Source: Streptomyces caelestis | GTDB taxonomy: Bacteria; Actinomycetota; Actinomycetes; Streptomycetales; Streptomycetaceae | Reading direction: 5' to 3' | Assembly: GCF_014205255.1 (NCBI RefSeq) | Contig: NZ_JACHNE010000001.1 | Span: 7,688,001 to 7,752,000, forward strand | DNA length: 64,000 bases | Shown here: piece after piece, positions 32,466 through 41,963 of the stretch | How positions within the stretch are numbered: position 1 is the stretch's first letter | Layout: the number at the start of each line of letters is the position of its first letter | Notes under the pieces: model-generated | Database searches by the model: none | What the model was told of the DNA's origin: nothing | What the model saw: only the letters and a program-made list of their open reading frames with translations | Made by a program: the position numbers and the translations under genes

Positions 32466-33874
32466 CCCACGGCACGGGACCACGGGGACCGGTCGCGGAC
32501 GGGCGGCACACCGTCGTGGTGGGCGGCGGGCTCGCAGGCGTCACCACCGCGCTCGCGCTCGCCGACGCCGGCGTGCGCGTCACCCTGCTGGAGGGCAGGC
32601 CGAGACTCGGCGGCCTGGCCTTCTCCTTCCAGCGCGGCGAGCTGACCGTCGACAACGGGCAGCATGTGTACCTGCGCTGCTGCACCGCCTATCGCTGGTT
32701 CCTCGACCGCATCGAGGGCGCGGCGCTCGCTCCGCTCCAGGACCGGCTCGACGTGCCCGTCCTGGACGTCACGCGGCCCGCGGGGCGGCGGCTCGGCAGG
32801 CTGCGGCGCGACGCGCTGCCCGTGCCCCTGCACCTGGGCCGCAGCCTCGCCGCGTACCCGCACCTGTCGCTCGCCGACCGCGCCAAGGTGGGCCGGGCCG
32901 CGCTCGCGCTCAAGGGGCTCGACCTCGCCGATCCGGCCCTGGACACCGAGGACTTCGGCAGCTGGCTGGCCGCGCACGGCCAGTCGAAGCGCGCCGTCGA
33001 GGCCCTGTGGGACCTGGTCGGGGTCGCCACCCTCAACGCGGTCGCGGGCGACGCCTCCCTGGGGCTCGCCGCGATGGTGTTCAAGACCGGTCTGCTGTCC
33101 GACCCGGGCGCGGCCGACATCGGCTGGGCTCGCGTCCCGCTCGGCGACCTGCACGACCGGCTGGCCCGCAAGGCGCTCGACTCCGCGGGCGTCCGCACCG
33201 AGGTCCGTACCCGCGTCACTTCTGTCTCCCACGACGGGAACGGGGGGTGGAGCGTTCAGGTGCCCGGCGAGACGCTCCAGGCCGACGCCGTCGTGCTCGC
33301 CGTACCGCAGCGCGAGGCGCACGACCTGCTGCCCGCGGGTGCCCTCGACGCGCCCGAGCGGCTCCTGGAGATCGGCACCGCGCCCATCCTCAACGTCCAT
33401 GTGGTGTACGACCGCAAGGTGCTCGCCCGGCCCTTCTTCACCGCCCTCGGCACCCCGGTGCAGTGGGTCTTCGACCGGACCGAGGCGTCCGGGCTGCGCA
33501 CGGGGCAGTACCTCGCCGTGTCCCAGTCGGCGGCCCAGGACGAGATCGACGAGCCCGTGGCCGTGCTGCGCGAGCGGTACCTGCCCGAACTGGAGCGGCT
33601 GCTGCCCCTGGCCCGCGGCGCCGACGTGAAGGACTTCTTCGTCACCCGGGAGCGCACCGCGACGTTCGCTCCCACTCCCGGCGTCGGGCGCCTCAGGCCC
33701 GGCGCCCGCACCAAGGCATCCGGCCTCTACCTGGCCGGAGCGTGGACCGCCACCGGGTGGCCCGCGACCATGGAGAGTGCGGTCCGCAGTGGAGTCGGTG
33801 CGGCGGACGCCGTACTGGGCGCCCTGGGCCGGCCCCGCCCCCGCCACCTCTTCGAGTTCGAGGAGGCGGCGTGA
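32462..33874 (+). CDS. hpnE: Hydroxysqualene dehydroxylase HpnE (FAD-dependent)
   Basis: ATG 32462 gives 470 residues. The FAD site GGGLAGVTTALALADAG starts at residue 21, followed by LLEGRPRLGG. The family block VDNGQHVYLRCC (about 63-74) and the late FAD-binding GLYLAGAWTATGWPATMESA confirm the amine-oxidase/phytoene-desaturase-like HpnE family. It reduces hydroxysqualene to squalene. The stop overlaps a GTG-ATG that could start the prenyl synthetase, though that gene has a better start 66 bp further on. Confidence 0.95.
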   Translation: MTHGTGPRGPVADGRHTVVVGGGLAGVTTALALADAGVRVTLLEGRPRLGGLAFSFQRGELTVDNGQHVYLRCCTAYRWFLDRIEGAALAPLQDRLDVPVLDVTRPAGRRLGRLRRDALPVPLHLGRSLAAYPHLSLADRAKVGRAALALKGLDLADPALDTEDFGSWLAAHGQSKRAVEALWDLVGVATLNAVAGDASLGLAAMVFKTGLLSDPGAADIGWARVPLGDLHDRLARKALDSAGVRTEVRTRVTSVSHDGNGGWSVQVPGETLQADAVVLAVPQREAHDLLPAGALDAPERLLEIGTAPILNVHVVYDRKVLARPFFTALGTPVQWVFDRTEASGLRTGQYLAVSQSAAQDEIDEPVAVLRERYLPELERLLPLARGADVKDFFVTRERTATFAPTPGVGRLRPGARTKASGLYLAGAWTATGWPATMESAVRSGVGAADAVLGALGRPRPRHLFEFEEAA

Positions 33875-33939
33875 TGCTCGACCGACGCAGCGCGGCAGGC
33901 GGCCCCCGCACCCCCGGTACCGCAACAAGAGGAGAGACT

Positions 33940-35013
33940 GTGCCCACTGTGCCCCCGGCCTCGAAGGCCGCTCGAGAGACCGCGGTGGACGTGACCGCGC
34001 TTCTGGAGCGCGGCCGGACCCTGGCCGCTCCGGTACTGCGGGCGGCCATCGACCGCCTGGCACCTCCCATGGACACTGTTGCCGCCTACCACTTCGGATG
34101 GATCGACGCCCAGGGCCGGCCCGCGGAGGGGGACGGCGGCAAGGCCGTGCGCCCCGCCCTCGCGGTGCTGTCCGCCGAGGTCATGTCAGCCGCCCCCGAG
34201 ACCGGCGTCCCCGGCGCCGTCGCCGTGGAACTCGTCCACAACTTCTCCCTCCTCCACGACGACCTGATGGACGGCGACGAGCAGCGCCGCCACCGCGACA
34301 CCGTCTGGAAGGTGCACGGCCCCGCCCAGGCCATCCTGGTCGGCGATGCCCTGTTCGCCCTCGCCAACGAGGTGCTCCTCGAACTCGGCACCGTCGAGGC
34401 CGGCCGCGCCACCCGCCGTCTGACCACCGCCACCCGCGCCCTGATCGACGGCCAGGCCCAGGACATCTCCTACGAGCACCGCGACCGCGTCAGCGTCGAG
34501 GAGTGCCTGGAGATGGAGGGCAACAAGACCGGCGCCCTGCTGGCCTGCGCCAGCTCCATCGGTGCCGTCCTCGGCGGCGCCGACGACCGCACCGCCGACT
34601 CACTGGAGAAGTACGGCTACCACCTGGGCCTCGCCTTCCAGGCCGTCGACGACCTCCTCGGCATCTGGGGCGACCCGGTCTCCACCGGCAAGCAGACCTG
34701 GAGCGACCTGCGCCAGCGCAAGAAGTCGCTGCCGGTCGTGGCCGCGCTCGCGGCGGGCGGCTCCGCCTCCGAGCGGCTCGGCGAGATCCTCGCCGCCGAC
34801 GCCAAGAGCAGCGACTTCGAGAACTTCTCCGAGGAGGAGTTCGCGGCCCGCGCCGCCCTCATCGAGGAGGCGGGCGGCCGCGAGTGGACCGCCGACGAGG
34901 CACGCCGTCAGCACACCATCGCCATCGAAGCCCTCGACGCCGTCGACATGCCCGACCGGGTGCGGGAGCAGTTCACGGCGCTCGCGGACTTCGTCGTCGT
35001 ACGAAAGAGATGA
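33940..35013 (+). CDS. Polyprenyl (farnesyl-type) diphosphate synthase
   Basis: I prefer GTG 33940 because AGAGGAGAG lies just upstream; GTG 33871 would overlap hpnE by 4 bp and add 23 residues. The 357-residue protein has GGKAVRP (66-72), first motif HDDLMDGD (106-113) and second region QAVDDLLGIWGD. Its place between hpnE and shc points to supplying farnesyl diphosphate for the HpnD step. A longer product cannot be excluded, since the second motif is DDLLG rather than DDxxD. A 10-codon frame (MITIGRIALA) overlaps the stop at 35010 and looks insignificant. Confidence 0.92.
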   Translation: MPTVPPASKAARETAVDVTALLERGRTLAAPVLRAAIDRLAPPMDTVAAYHFGWIDAQGRPAEGDGGKAVRPALAVLSAEVMSAAPETGVPGAVAVELVHNFSLLHDDLMDGDEQRRHRDTVWKVHGPAQAILVGDALFALANEVLLELGTVEAGRATRRLTTATRALIDGQAQDISYEHRDRVSVEECLEMEGNKTGALLACASSIGAVLGGADDRTADSLEKYGYHLGLAFQAVDDLLGIWGDPVSTGKQTWSDLRQRKKSLPVVAALAAGGSASERLGEILAADAKSSDFENFSEEEFAARAALIEEAGGREWTADEARRQHTIAIEALDAVDMPDRVREQFTALADFVVVRKR

Positions 35014-35135
35014 TCACCATCGGTCGAATAGCCCTCGCGTAGTCGCCGGCCGGTGCCGCGAGAGACCACGGAGCACCGGCCGACGGCGGACCCACAGCAG
35101 CTGCACACCTTGCACCACTGCACGAAGGGGAAGCC

Positions 35136-37211
35136 ATGACAGCGACGACCGACGGAAGCACCGGGGCCCTGCCACCCCGCGCCGCCGCGGCCAGCGACAC
35201 CGACACCGACACCCCCGCGGCGGCCGGGGTACCAGAAGCCGCCGCCCGCGCCGCACAGCGCGCCACGGACTTCCTGCTCTCGCGTCAGGACGCCGAGGGC
35301 TGGTGGAAGGGCGACCTCGAGACCAACGTCACGATGGACTCCGAGGACCTGCTGCTCCGTCAGTTCCTGGGCATCCGCGACGAGAAGACCACCCAGGCCG
35401 CAGCCCTCTTCATCCGCGGCGAGCAGCGCGAGGACGGCACATGGGCCACCTTCTACGGCGGCCCCGGCGAACTCTCCGCCACCATCGAGGCCTACGTCGC
35501 CCTCCGCCTGGCCGGTGACGAGCCCGGCGCACCGCACATGGCGAAGGCCTCCGCCTGGATCCGCGAGCAGGGCGGCATCGCCGCCGCCCGGGTCTTCACC
35601 CGGATCTGGCTGGCCCTGTTCGGCTGGTGGAAATGGGAGGACCTGCCCGAACTTCCTCCGGAGCTCATCTACTTCCCGAAGTGGATGCCGCTCAACATCT
35701 ACGACTTCGGCTGCTGGGCCCGGCAGACCATCGTCCCGCTGACGATCGTCTCCGCGAAACGGCCCGTACGCCCCGCGCCCTTCCCGCTGGACGAGCTGCA
35801 CACCGACCCGGCCCACCCGAACCCGGCCAAGCCCCTTGCCCCGGCGTTCAGTTGGGACGGCGCCTTCCAGCGCATGGACAAGGGCCTGCACGCCCTGCGG
35901 AAGGTCGCGCCGCGCCGGCTGCGCAGAGCCGCGATGAACAGCGCCGCCCGCTGGATCATCGAGCGGCAGGAGAACGACGGCTGCTGGGGCGGCATCCAGC
36001 CCCCGGCCGTGTACTCGATCATCGCCCTGCACCTGCTCGGCTACGACCTCCAGCACCCCGTGATGCGCGAGGGACTCGCCTCGCTGGACCGGTTCGCCGT
36101 GTGGCGCGAGGACGGGGCCCGGATGATCGAGGCCTGCCAGTCGCCGGTGTGGGACACCTGCCTGGCCGCGATCGCACTCGTCGACGCCGGACTGCCCGCC
36201 GACCACCCGCAGTTGGTGAAGGCCGCGGACTGGATGCTGGGCGAGGAAATCGTCCGGCCCGGTGACTGGTCGGTGCAGCGGCCCGGACTGCCGCCCGGGG
36301 GCTGGGCGTTCGAGTTCCACAACGACAACTACCCCGACATCGACGACACCGCCGAGGTGATCCTCGCCCTGCGCCGGATCGCCCACCACGACCCGGTGCG
36401 GGTGGACAAGGCCGTCCGGCGCGGTCTGCGCTGGACCCTCGGCATGCAGTCGAAGAACGGCGCGTGGGCCGCCTTCGACGTCGACAACACCAGCCCCTTC
36501 CCGAACCGGCTGCCGTTCTGCGACTTCGGCGAGGTCATCGACCCGCCCTCCGCCGACGTCACCGCGCATGTCGTCGAGATGCTCGCGGTGGAGGGTCTCG
36601 CCCACGACCCGCGCACCCGGCGGGGCATCGAGTGGCTGCTGGCCGAACAGGAGCCCGACGGCTCGTGGTTCGGGCGCTGGGGCGTCAACTACGTCTACGG
36701 CACCGGGTCCGTCGTACCCGCCCTGGTCGCCGCGGGCATCCCCGCCGCGCACCCGGCGATCCGCCGGGCCGTGACCTGGCTGGAGTCGGTCCAGAACGAC
36801 GACGGCGGCTGGGGCGAGGACCTGCGCTCCTACCGGTACGCCAAGGAGTGGAGCGGCAGAGGCGCCTCGACCGCCTCCCAGACGGCGTGGGCCCTGATGG
36901 CCCTGCTCGCTGCGGGGGAGCGGGACTCCAAAGCCGTCGAACGCGGCATCGAGTGGCTCGCCGCCACCCAGCGGGAGGACGGTTCCTGGGACGAGCCGTA
37001 CTTCACGGGGACGGGCTTCCCGTGGGACTTCTCGATCAATTACCACCTCTACCGGCAGGTGTTCCCGCTCACCGCGCTCGGCCGGTACCTGCACGGTGAA
37101 CCCTTCGCCGACCGGCACCGGGGGAGCGGGGCGACCGGGAAGCCGTCCGCCGAGGCCAAGGGGAGCGGAAAGATCCGGATGCCGCTCGCCGAGGCCAAGG
37201 GAGCTGAATGA
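35136..37211 (+). CDS. shc: Squalene-hopene cyclase
   Basis: The 691-residue protein has a disordered first 45 residues and then the two alpha-barrel domains of class II triterpene cyclases. The proton-donor motif is DIDDTAE with D401, D403 and D404. Several QW repeats are present (RQENDGCWGG, MQSKNGAWAAF, EQEPDGSWFG, VQNDDGGWGE, TQREDGSWDE). The enzyme cyclises squalene to hopene and hopanol at the membrane. The end is an Ala/Lys-rich tail (AEAKGSGKIRMPLAEAKGAE). GAAGGGGAA is the ribosome site, and the gene overlaps hpnG by 4 bp. Confidence 0.98.
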   Translation: MTATTDGSTGALPPRAAAASDTDTDTPAAAGVPEAAARAAQRATDFLLSRQDAEGWWKGDLETNVTMDSEDLLLRQFLGIRDEKTTQAAALFIRGEQREDGTWATFYGGPGELSATIEAYVALRLAGDEPGAPHMAKASAWIREQGGIAAARVFTRIWLALFGWWKWEDLPELPPELIYFPKWMPLNIYDFGCWARQTIVPLTIVSAKRPVRPAPFPLDELHTDPAHPNPAKPLAPAFSWDGAFQRMDKGLHALRKVAPRRLRRAAMNSAARWIIERQENDGCWGGIQPPAVYSIIALHLLGYDLQHPVMREGLASLDRFAVWREDGARMIEACQSPVWDTCLAAIALVDAGLPADHPQLVKAADWMLGEEIVRPGDWSVQRPGLPPGGWAFEFHNDNYPDIDDTAEVILALRRIAHHDPVRVDKAVRRGLRWTLGMQSKNGAWAAFDVDNTSPFPNRLPFCDFGEVIDPPSADVTAHVVEMLAVEGLAHDPRTRRGIEWLLAEQEPDGSWFGRWGVNYVYGTGSVVPALVAAGIPAAHPAIRRAVTWLESVQNDDGGWGEDLRSYRYAKEWSGRGASTASQTAWALMALLAAGERDSKAVERGIEWLAATQREDGSWDEPYFTGTGFPWDFSINYHLYRQVFPLTALGRYLHGEPFADRHRGSGATGKPSAEAKGSGKIRMPLAEAKGAE

Positions 37212-37849
37212 GCACACAGCCCGCCCCGGCCCCTCTGCTGATCGCCTGCGCGCTCGGCATCGAGCAGCTCGCCCTGCGCGCGGGGGACCGTGGCGGCGCC
37301 GGCGGGCCGGTCACCGTGCTGCGGACCGGTATGGGGCCGGCGGCGGCCGAGCGGTCCGTCACCCGGATGCTCACCGATTCCGCCCTGCGCGACGCCGCCG
37401 TCCTCGCCACCGGCTTCTGCGCGGGGCTCGCGCCCGGCATGCACCCCGGGGACCTGGTCGTCGCCGAGGAGACCCGCGACCCGCGCGGTACGACCGCCTG
37501 CGTCGGGACGGACCTGCTGGTCAATGAGCTGGTCCGCGCGGTGCCCGGGCGGAACGTGCACGCCGGGCCGCTCACCGGCTCCGACCACGTCGTGCGCGGT
37601 CACGAACGGTCTGCGCTGCGCGCGACCGGCGCGATCGCGGTCGACATGGAGTCGGCGGCCACGCTTCTGAGCGCCGTGCGCGCGGGCGAGCGCCCGGTTG
37701 CGGCCGTCCGGGTGGTCGTGGACGCTCCAGAACATGAACTCGTCCGGATCGGCACGGTACGCGGTGGAATATCAGCTTTCCGTGTCCTTTGTTCCGTCCT
37801 TCCCGCATTCTTCGAATGGCACCGTTCCTTGCTGCTCCCCAGGAGGTGA
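37208..37849 (+). CDS. hpnG: Hopanoid phosphorylase/nucleosidase HpnG-like
   Basis: The 213-residue protein has the nucleoside-phosphorylase fold: LLIACALGIEQLAL, TGMGPAAAERSV, ATGFCAGLAPGMHPGDLVVAEE, and the late AVDMESAA where Glu normally contacts the ribose. HpnG cleaves adenine from adenosylhopane made by HpnH. It is shorter than some HpnG proteins but the core motifs are complete. ATGA overlap with shc and a 5-bp gap to hpnH keep it in the operon. Confidence 0.88.
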   Translation: MSTQPAPAPLLIACALGIEQLALRAGDRGGAGGPVTVLRTGMGPAAAERSVTRMLTDSALRDAAVLATGFCAGLAPGMHPGDLVVAEETRDPRGTTACVGTDLLVNELVRAVPGRNVHAGPLTGSDHVVRGHERSALRATGAIAVDMESAATLLSAVRAGERPVAAVRVVVDAPEHELVRIGTVRGGISAFRVLCSVLPAFFEWHRSLLLPRR

Positions 37850-37854
37850 GCCAG

Positions 37855-38877
37855 ATGGCCATGCCGCTCCGACAGTCCATCAAGGTCGCTACATACTTGG
37901 CTGAACAGAAGCTCCGCCGGCGGGACAAGTTCCCGCTCATCGTGGAGCTGGAGCCGCTGTACGCCTGCAACCTCAAGTGCGAGGGGTGTGGCAAGATCCA
38001 GCACCCGGCCGGGGTGCTCAAGCAGCGGATGCCGGTCGCCCAGGCCGTGGGGGCCGTGCTGGAGTCCGGTGCCCCCATGGTGTCCATCGCCGGTGGCGAG
38101 CCGCTGATGCACCCGCAGATCGACGAGATCGTGCGTCAGCTGGTGGCCAGGCGGAAGTACGTTTTCCTGTGCACCAACGCCCTGCTCCTGCGCAAGAAGA
38201 TGGACAAGTTCAAGCCCTCCCCCTACTTCGCCTTCGCGGTGCACATCGACGGGCTGCGCGAGCGGCACGACGAGTCGGTGGCGAAGGAGGGCGTGTTCGA
38301 CGAGGCGGTCGAGGCCATCAAGGAGGCGAAGCGGCAGGGCTTCCGGGTGACCACCAACTCGACCTTCTTCAACACCGACACCCCGCAGACCATCATCGAG
38401 GTGCTCAACTTCCTCAACGACGACCTCAAGGTCGACGAGATGATGATCTCGCCCGCCTACGCCTACGAGAAGGCCCCCGACCAGGAGCACTTCCTGGGCG
38501 TGGAGCAGACCCGCGAGCTGTTCAAGAAGGCCTTCGCGGGCGGCAACCGGCGCCGCTGGCGGCTCAACCACTCCCCGCTCTTCCTGGACTTCCTGGAGGG
38601 CAAGGTCGACTTCCCGTGCACCGCCTGGGCGATCCCGAACTACTCGCTGTTCGGCTGGCAGCGCCCCTGCTACCTGATGAGCGACGGCTATGTGCCGACG
38701 TACCGGGAGCTGGTCGAGGACACCGACTGGGACAAGTACGGCCGCGGCAAGGACCCGCGCTGCGCCAACTGCATGGCGCACTGCGGCTACGAGCCCACCG
38801 CCGTCCTCGCCACCATGGGGTCGCTGAAGGAGTCCCTGCGCGCCCTGCGCGAGACGGTCTCCGGAAACCGGGAGTGA
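37855..38877 (+). CDS. hpnH: Radical SAM adenosylhopane synthase HpnH
   Basis: ATG 37855 sits behind a near-perfect ribosome site AGGAGGTGAG and gives 340 residues. The radical SAM cluster is CNLKCEGC (C38, C42, C45), followed by SIAGGEPLMHP, the SAM-binding region. A second cysteine set near the end (CANCMAHCGYEP) fits an HpnH-type C-terminal region. It adds a 5'-deoxyadenosyl group to diploptene, the first step of the C35 side chain. It follows hpnG by 5 bp. Confidence 0.96.
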   Translation: MAMPLRQSIKVATYLAEQKLRRRDKFPLIVELEPLYACNLKCEGCGKIQHPAGVLKQRMPVAQAVGAVLESGAPMVSIAGGEPLMHPQIDEIVRQLVARRKYVFLCTNALLLRKKMDKFKPSPYFAFAVHIDGLRERHDESVAKEGVFDEAVEAIKEAKRQGFRVTTNSTFFNTDTPQTIIEVLNFLNDDLKVDEMMISPAYAYEKAPDQEHFLGVEQTRELFKKAFAGGNRRRWRLNHSPLFLDFLEGKVDFPCTAWAIPNYSLFGWQRPCYLMSDGYVPTYRELVEDTDWDKYGRGKDPRCANCMAHCGYEPTAVLATMGSLKESLRALRETVSGNRE

Positions 38878-38881
38878 CGTC

Positions 38882-40039
38882 ATGACCGCCATCCCGCTGG
38901 GCGTTCCCGAGGTGCCGGTCCGGCCGGTCGCGGAGCGGCGCGTGTCACGCCGGATCCAGCTCGGTCCGGTGGCGGTCGGGGGCGGGGCCCCGGTGTCGGT
39001 GCAGTCGATGACCACGACCCGTACGTCGGACATCGGCGCCACCTTGCAGCAGATCGCCGAACTCACCGCGTCCGGCTGCCAGATCGTCCGGGTCGCGTGC
39101 CCCACGCAGGACGACGCGGACGCGCTCGCGACCATCGCGCGCAAGTCGCAGATCCCGGTGATCGCGGACATCCACTTCCAGCCGAAATACGTGTTCGCGG
39201 CCATCGAGGCGGGCTGCGCGGCGGTACGCGTCAACCCCGGCAACATCAAGCAGTTCGACGACCGGGTCAAGGAGATCGCGCAGGCCGCCAAGGACCACGG
39301 CACCCCGATCCGGATCGGCGTCAACGCCGGGTCGCTGGACCGGCGGCTGCTGAAGAAGTACGGCAGGGCGACCCCCGAGGCGCTCGTGGAGAGCGCGCTG
39401 TGGGAAGCCTCCCTGTTCGAGGAGCACGACTTCCGGGACATCAAGATCTCCGTCAAGCACAACGACCCGGTCGTCATGATCGAGGCGTACCGGCAGCTCG
39501 CCGAGCAGAGCGACTACCCGCTGCACCTGGGGGTGACGGAGGCGGGCCCGGCGTTCCAGGGCACGATCAAGTCGGCGGTGGCGTTCGGGGCGTTGCTGTC
39601 ACGGGGCATCGGCGACACCATCCGGGTGTCGCTGTCGGCGCCGCCGGCCGAGGAGGTCAAGGTCGGCATCCAGATCCTGCAGTCCCTGGGGCTCAGGGAG
39701 CGCCGGCTGGAGATCGTCTCCTGCCCCTCCTGCGGACGCGCCCAGGTCGACGTGTACAAGCTCGCCGACGAGGTCACGTCCGGCCTTACGGGCATGGAAG
39801 TGCCGTTGCGGGTCGCCGTCATGGGGTGTGTGGTCAACGGACCCGGCGAGGCGCGGGAGGCCGATCTGGGGGTGGCCTCCGGCAACGGCAAGGGGCAGAT
39901 CTTCGTCAAGGGCGAGGTCATCAAGACCGTCCCCGAGTCGAAGATCGTCGAGACGCTGATCGAAGAGGCGATGAAGCTCGCCGAGCAGATGGAGCAGGAC
40001 GGCGTGGGGCCGGGGGAGCCGGCCGTCACCGTGAGCTGA
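38882..40039 (+). CDS. ispG: 4-Hydroxy-3-methylbut-2-enyl diphosphate synthase IspG
   Basis: The 385-residue protein has the TIM-barrel start VSVQSMTTTRTSD and DIHFQPKYV. The iron-sulfur cysteines lie in SCPSCGRAQVDVYKLA and in MGCVVNGPGEAREADLGVA. IspG performs the next-to-last step of the MEP pathway. Streptomyces genomes normally carry a second, housekeeping ispG, so this copy is probably dedicated to hopanoid flux. That is inference from its operon position, 4 bp after hpnH. Confidence 0.96.
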   Translation: MTAIPLGVPEVPVRPVAERRVSRRIQLGPVAVGGGAPVSVQSMTTTRTSDIGATLQQIAELTASGCQIVRVACPTQDDADALATIARKSQIPVIADIHFQPKYVFAAIEAGCAAVRVNPGNIKQFDDRVKEIAQAAKDHGTPIRIGVNAGSLDRRLLKKYGRATPEALVESALWEASLFEEHDFRDIKISVKHNDPVVMIEAYRQLAEQSDYPLHLGVTEAGPAFQGTIKSAVAFGALLSRGIGDTIRVSLSAPPAEEVKVGIQILQSLGLRERRLEIVSCPSCGRAQVDVYKLADEVTSGLTGMEVPLRVAVMGCVVNGPGEAREADLGVASGNGKGQIFVKGEVIKTVPESKIVETLIEEAMKLAEQMEQDGVGPGEPAVTVS

Positions 40040-40067
40040 ACAGCACGGAACCGAAGGGGGCCCGAGC

Positions 40068-41963
40068 GTGACGATTCTGGAGAGCATCCGGGGACCACGC
40101 GACCTGAAGGCGCTGTCCGAGGGGGAACTCGGCGAACTGTCCGACGAGATCAGGGAGTTCCTGGTGCACGCGGTCGCCAGGACCGGGGGCCATCTGGGAC
40201 CCAACCTGGGGGTGGTGGAGCTCACCGTCGCCCTGCACCGGGTCTTCGAGTCGCCGGTCGACCGCATCCTGTGGGACACCGGCCACCAGAGCTACGTCCA
40301 CAAGCTGCTGACCGGACGCCAGGACTTCTCCAAGCTGCGCGGCAAGGGTGGCCTGTCCGGCTACCCCTCGCGCGAGGAGTCCGAGCACGACGTCATCGAG
40401 AACAGCCACGCCTCCACGGCGCTCGGCTGGGCCGACGGGCTTGCCAAGGCCCGCCAGGTGCGGGGGGAGAGGGGCCATGTCGTCGCGGTGATCGGTGACG
40501 GTGCCCTGACCGGCGGCATGGCCTGGGAGGCACTGAACAACATCGCCGCCGCCAGGAACCGCCCGCTGGTCATCGTCGTCAACGACAACGAACGCTCCTA
40601 CGCCCCGACCATCGGCGGCCTCGCCGACCACCTCGCGACGCTGCGCACGACCGACAGCTACGAACGGATCCTGGCCTGGGGCAAGGACGTGCTCCAGGCC
40701 ACGCCCCTGGTCGGCACCACCCTCTACGAGGCCCTGCACGGCGCGAAGAAGGGCTTCAAGGACGCGTTCGCCCCGCAGGGCCTGTTCGAGGACCTGGGCC
40801 TGAAGTACGTGGGCCCGATCGACGGACACGACATCGGGGCCGTGGAGTCCGCGCTGCGGCGCGCGAAACGCTTCCACGGGCCGGTCCTCGTCCACTGCCT
40901 CACGGAGAAGGGCCGGGGCTACGAGCCCGCCCTCGCCCACGAGGAGGACCACTTCCACACCGTCGGCGTCATGGACCCGCTGACCTGCGCTCCGCTCTCG
41001 CCGGCGGGCGGCCCCTCCTGGACCTCCGTGTTCGGCGACGAGATCGTCAGGATCGGCGAGGAGCGGGACGACGTCGTCGCGATAACCGCCGCCATGCTGC
41101 ATCCGGTCGGCCTGGGCGGGTTCGCCGAGCGGTTCCCGGACCGGGTGTGGGACGTCGGCATCGCCGAGCAGCACGCGGCCGTGTCCGCGGCGGGCCTGGC
41201 GACGGGGGGCCTGCACCCGGTCGTCGCCGTCTACGCCACCTTCCTCAACCGCGCCTTCGACCAGCTCCTGATGGACGTGGCCCTGCACCGCTGCGGGGTG
41301 ACCTTCGTGCTGGACCGGGCCGGGGTCACCGGCGTCGACCGGGCCTCCCACAACGGCATGTGGGACATGTCCGTCCTCCAGGTCGTCCCCGGCCTCAGGA
41401 TCGCCGCGCCGCGTGACGCCGACCAGCTGCGCGCCCAGCTGCGCGAGGCGGTCGCCGTCGACGACGCCCCTACGCTGCTGCGCTTCCCGAAGGAGTCCGT
41501 CGGCCCGTCGATCCCGGCGGTGGACCGGGTGGGCGGACTGGACGTGCTGCACCGTTCCCCCGGGCCGCAGGTGCTGCTGGTGGCCGTGGGCGTGATGGCG
41601 CCCGTCTGCCTCCAGGCCGCCGAGCTGCTCGAAGCCCGTGGCATCGGCTGCACCGTCGTCGACCCCCGCTGGGTCAAACCGGTCGACCCTGCCCTCCCGG
41701 GCCTCGCCGCCGAGCACCGCCTGGTCGCCGTCGTCGAGGACAACAGCCGGGCGGCCGGAGTCGGCTCGGCCGTGGCGCTGGCCCTGGGCGATGCCGAAGT
41801 CGACGTGCCCGTACGGCGCTTCGGGATCCCGGAGCAGTTCCTCGCACATGCCAAGCGCGGCGAGGTGCTCGCCGACATCGGCCTGACACCCGTCGAGGTC
41901 GCCGGACGGATCAGCGCGAGCCTGACCGTGAAGAAAGAGCTGTCCAAGGAGCCACAGGAATGA
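40068..41963 (+). CDS. dxs: 1-Deoxy-D-xylulose-5-phosphate synthase
   Basis: The 631-residue thiamine-diphosphate enzyme starts at GTG 40068. It has GHLGPNLGVVELTVALH near the start, the cofactor motif GDGALTGGMAWEALNN and the transketolase block DRAGVTGVDRASHNGMWD. In the last block the usual DG is DR (Arg425). It catalyses the first step of the MEP pathway from pyruvate and glyceraldehyde phosphate. Placed with ispG inside the hopanoid operon, it probably boosts precursor supply when hopanoids are made. It overlaps hpnO by 4 bp (ATGA). Confidence 0.95.
   Translation: MTILESIRGPRDLKALSEGELGELSDEIREFLVHAVARTGGHLGPNLGVVELTVALHRVFESPVDRILWDTGHQSYVHKLLTGRQDFSKLRGKGGLSGYPSREESEHDVIENSHASTALGWADGLAKARQVRGERGHVVAVIGDGALTGGMAWEALNNIAAARNRPLVIVVNDNERSYAPTIGGLADHLATLRTTDSYERILAWGKDVLQATPLVGTTLYEALHGAKKGFKDAFAPQGLFEDLGLKYVGPIDGHDIGAVESALRRAKRFHGPVLVHCLTEKGRGYEPALAHEEDHFHTVGVMDPLTCAPLSPAGGPSWTSVFGDEIVRIGEERDDVVAITAAMLHPVGLGGFAERFPDRVWDVGIAEQHAAVSAAGLATGGLHPVVAVYATFLNRAFDQLLMDVALHRCGVTFVLDRAGVTGVDRASHNGMWDMSVLQVVPGLRIAAPRDADQLRAQLREAVAVDDAPTLLRFPKESVGPSIPAVDRVGGLDVLHRSPGPQVLLVAVGVMAPVCLQAAELLEARGIGCTVVDPRWVKPVDPALPGLAAEHRLVAVVEDNSRAAGVGSAVALALGDAEVDVPVRRFGIPEQFLAHAKRGEVLADIGLTPVEVAGRISASLTVKKELSKEPQE

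Noticed and set aside
35010..35042. 10-codon frame overlapping the end of the prenyl synthetase gene
   Set aside because: It is too short to judge and has no ribosome site beyond the coupling position.
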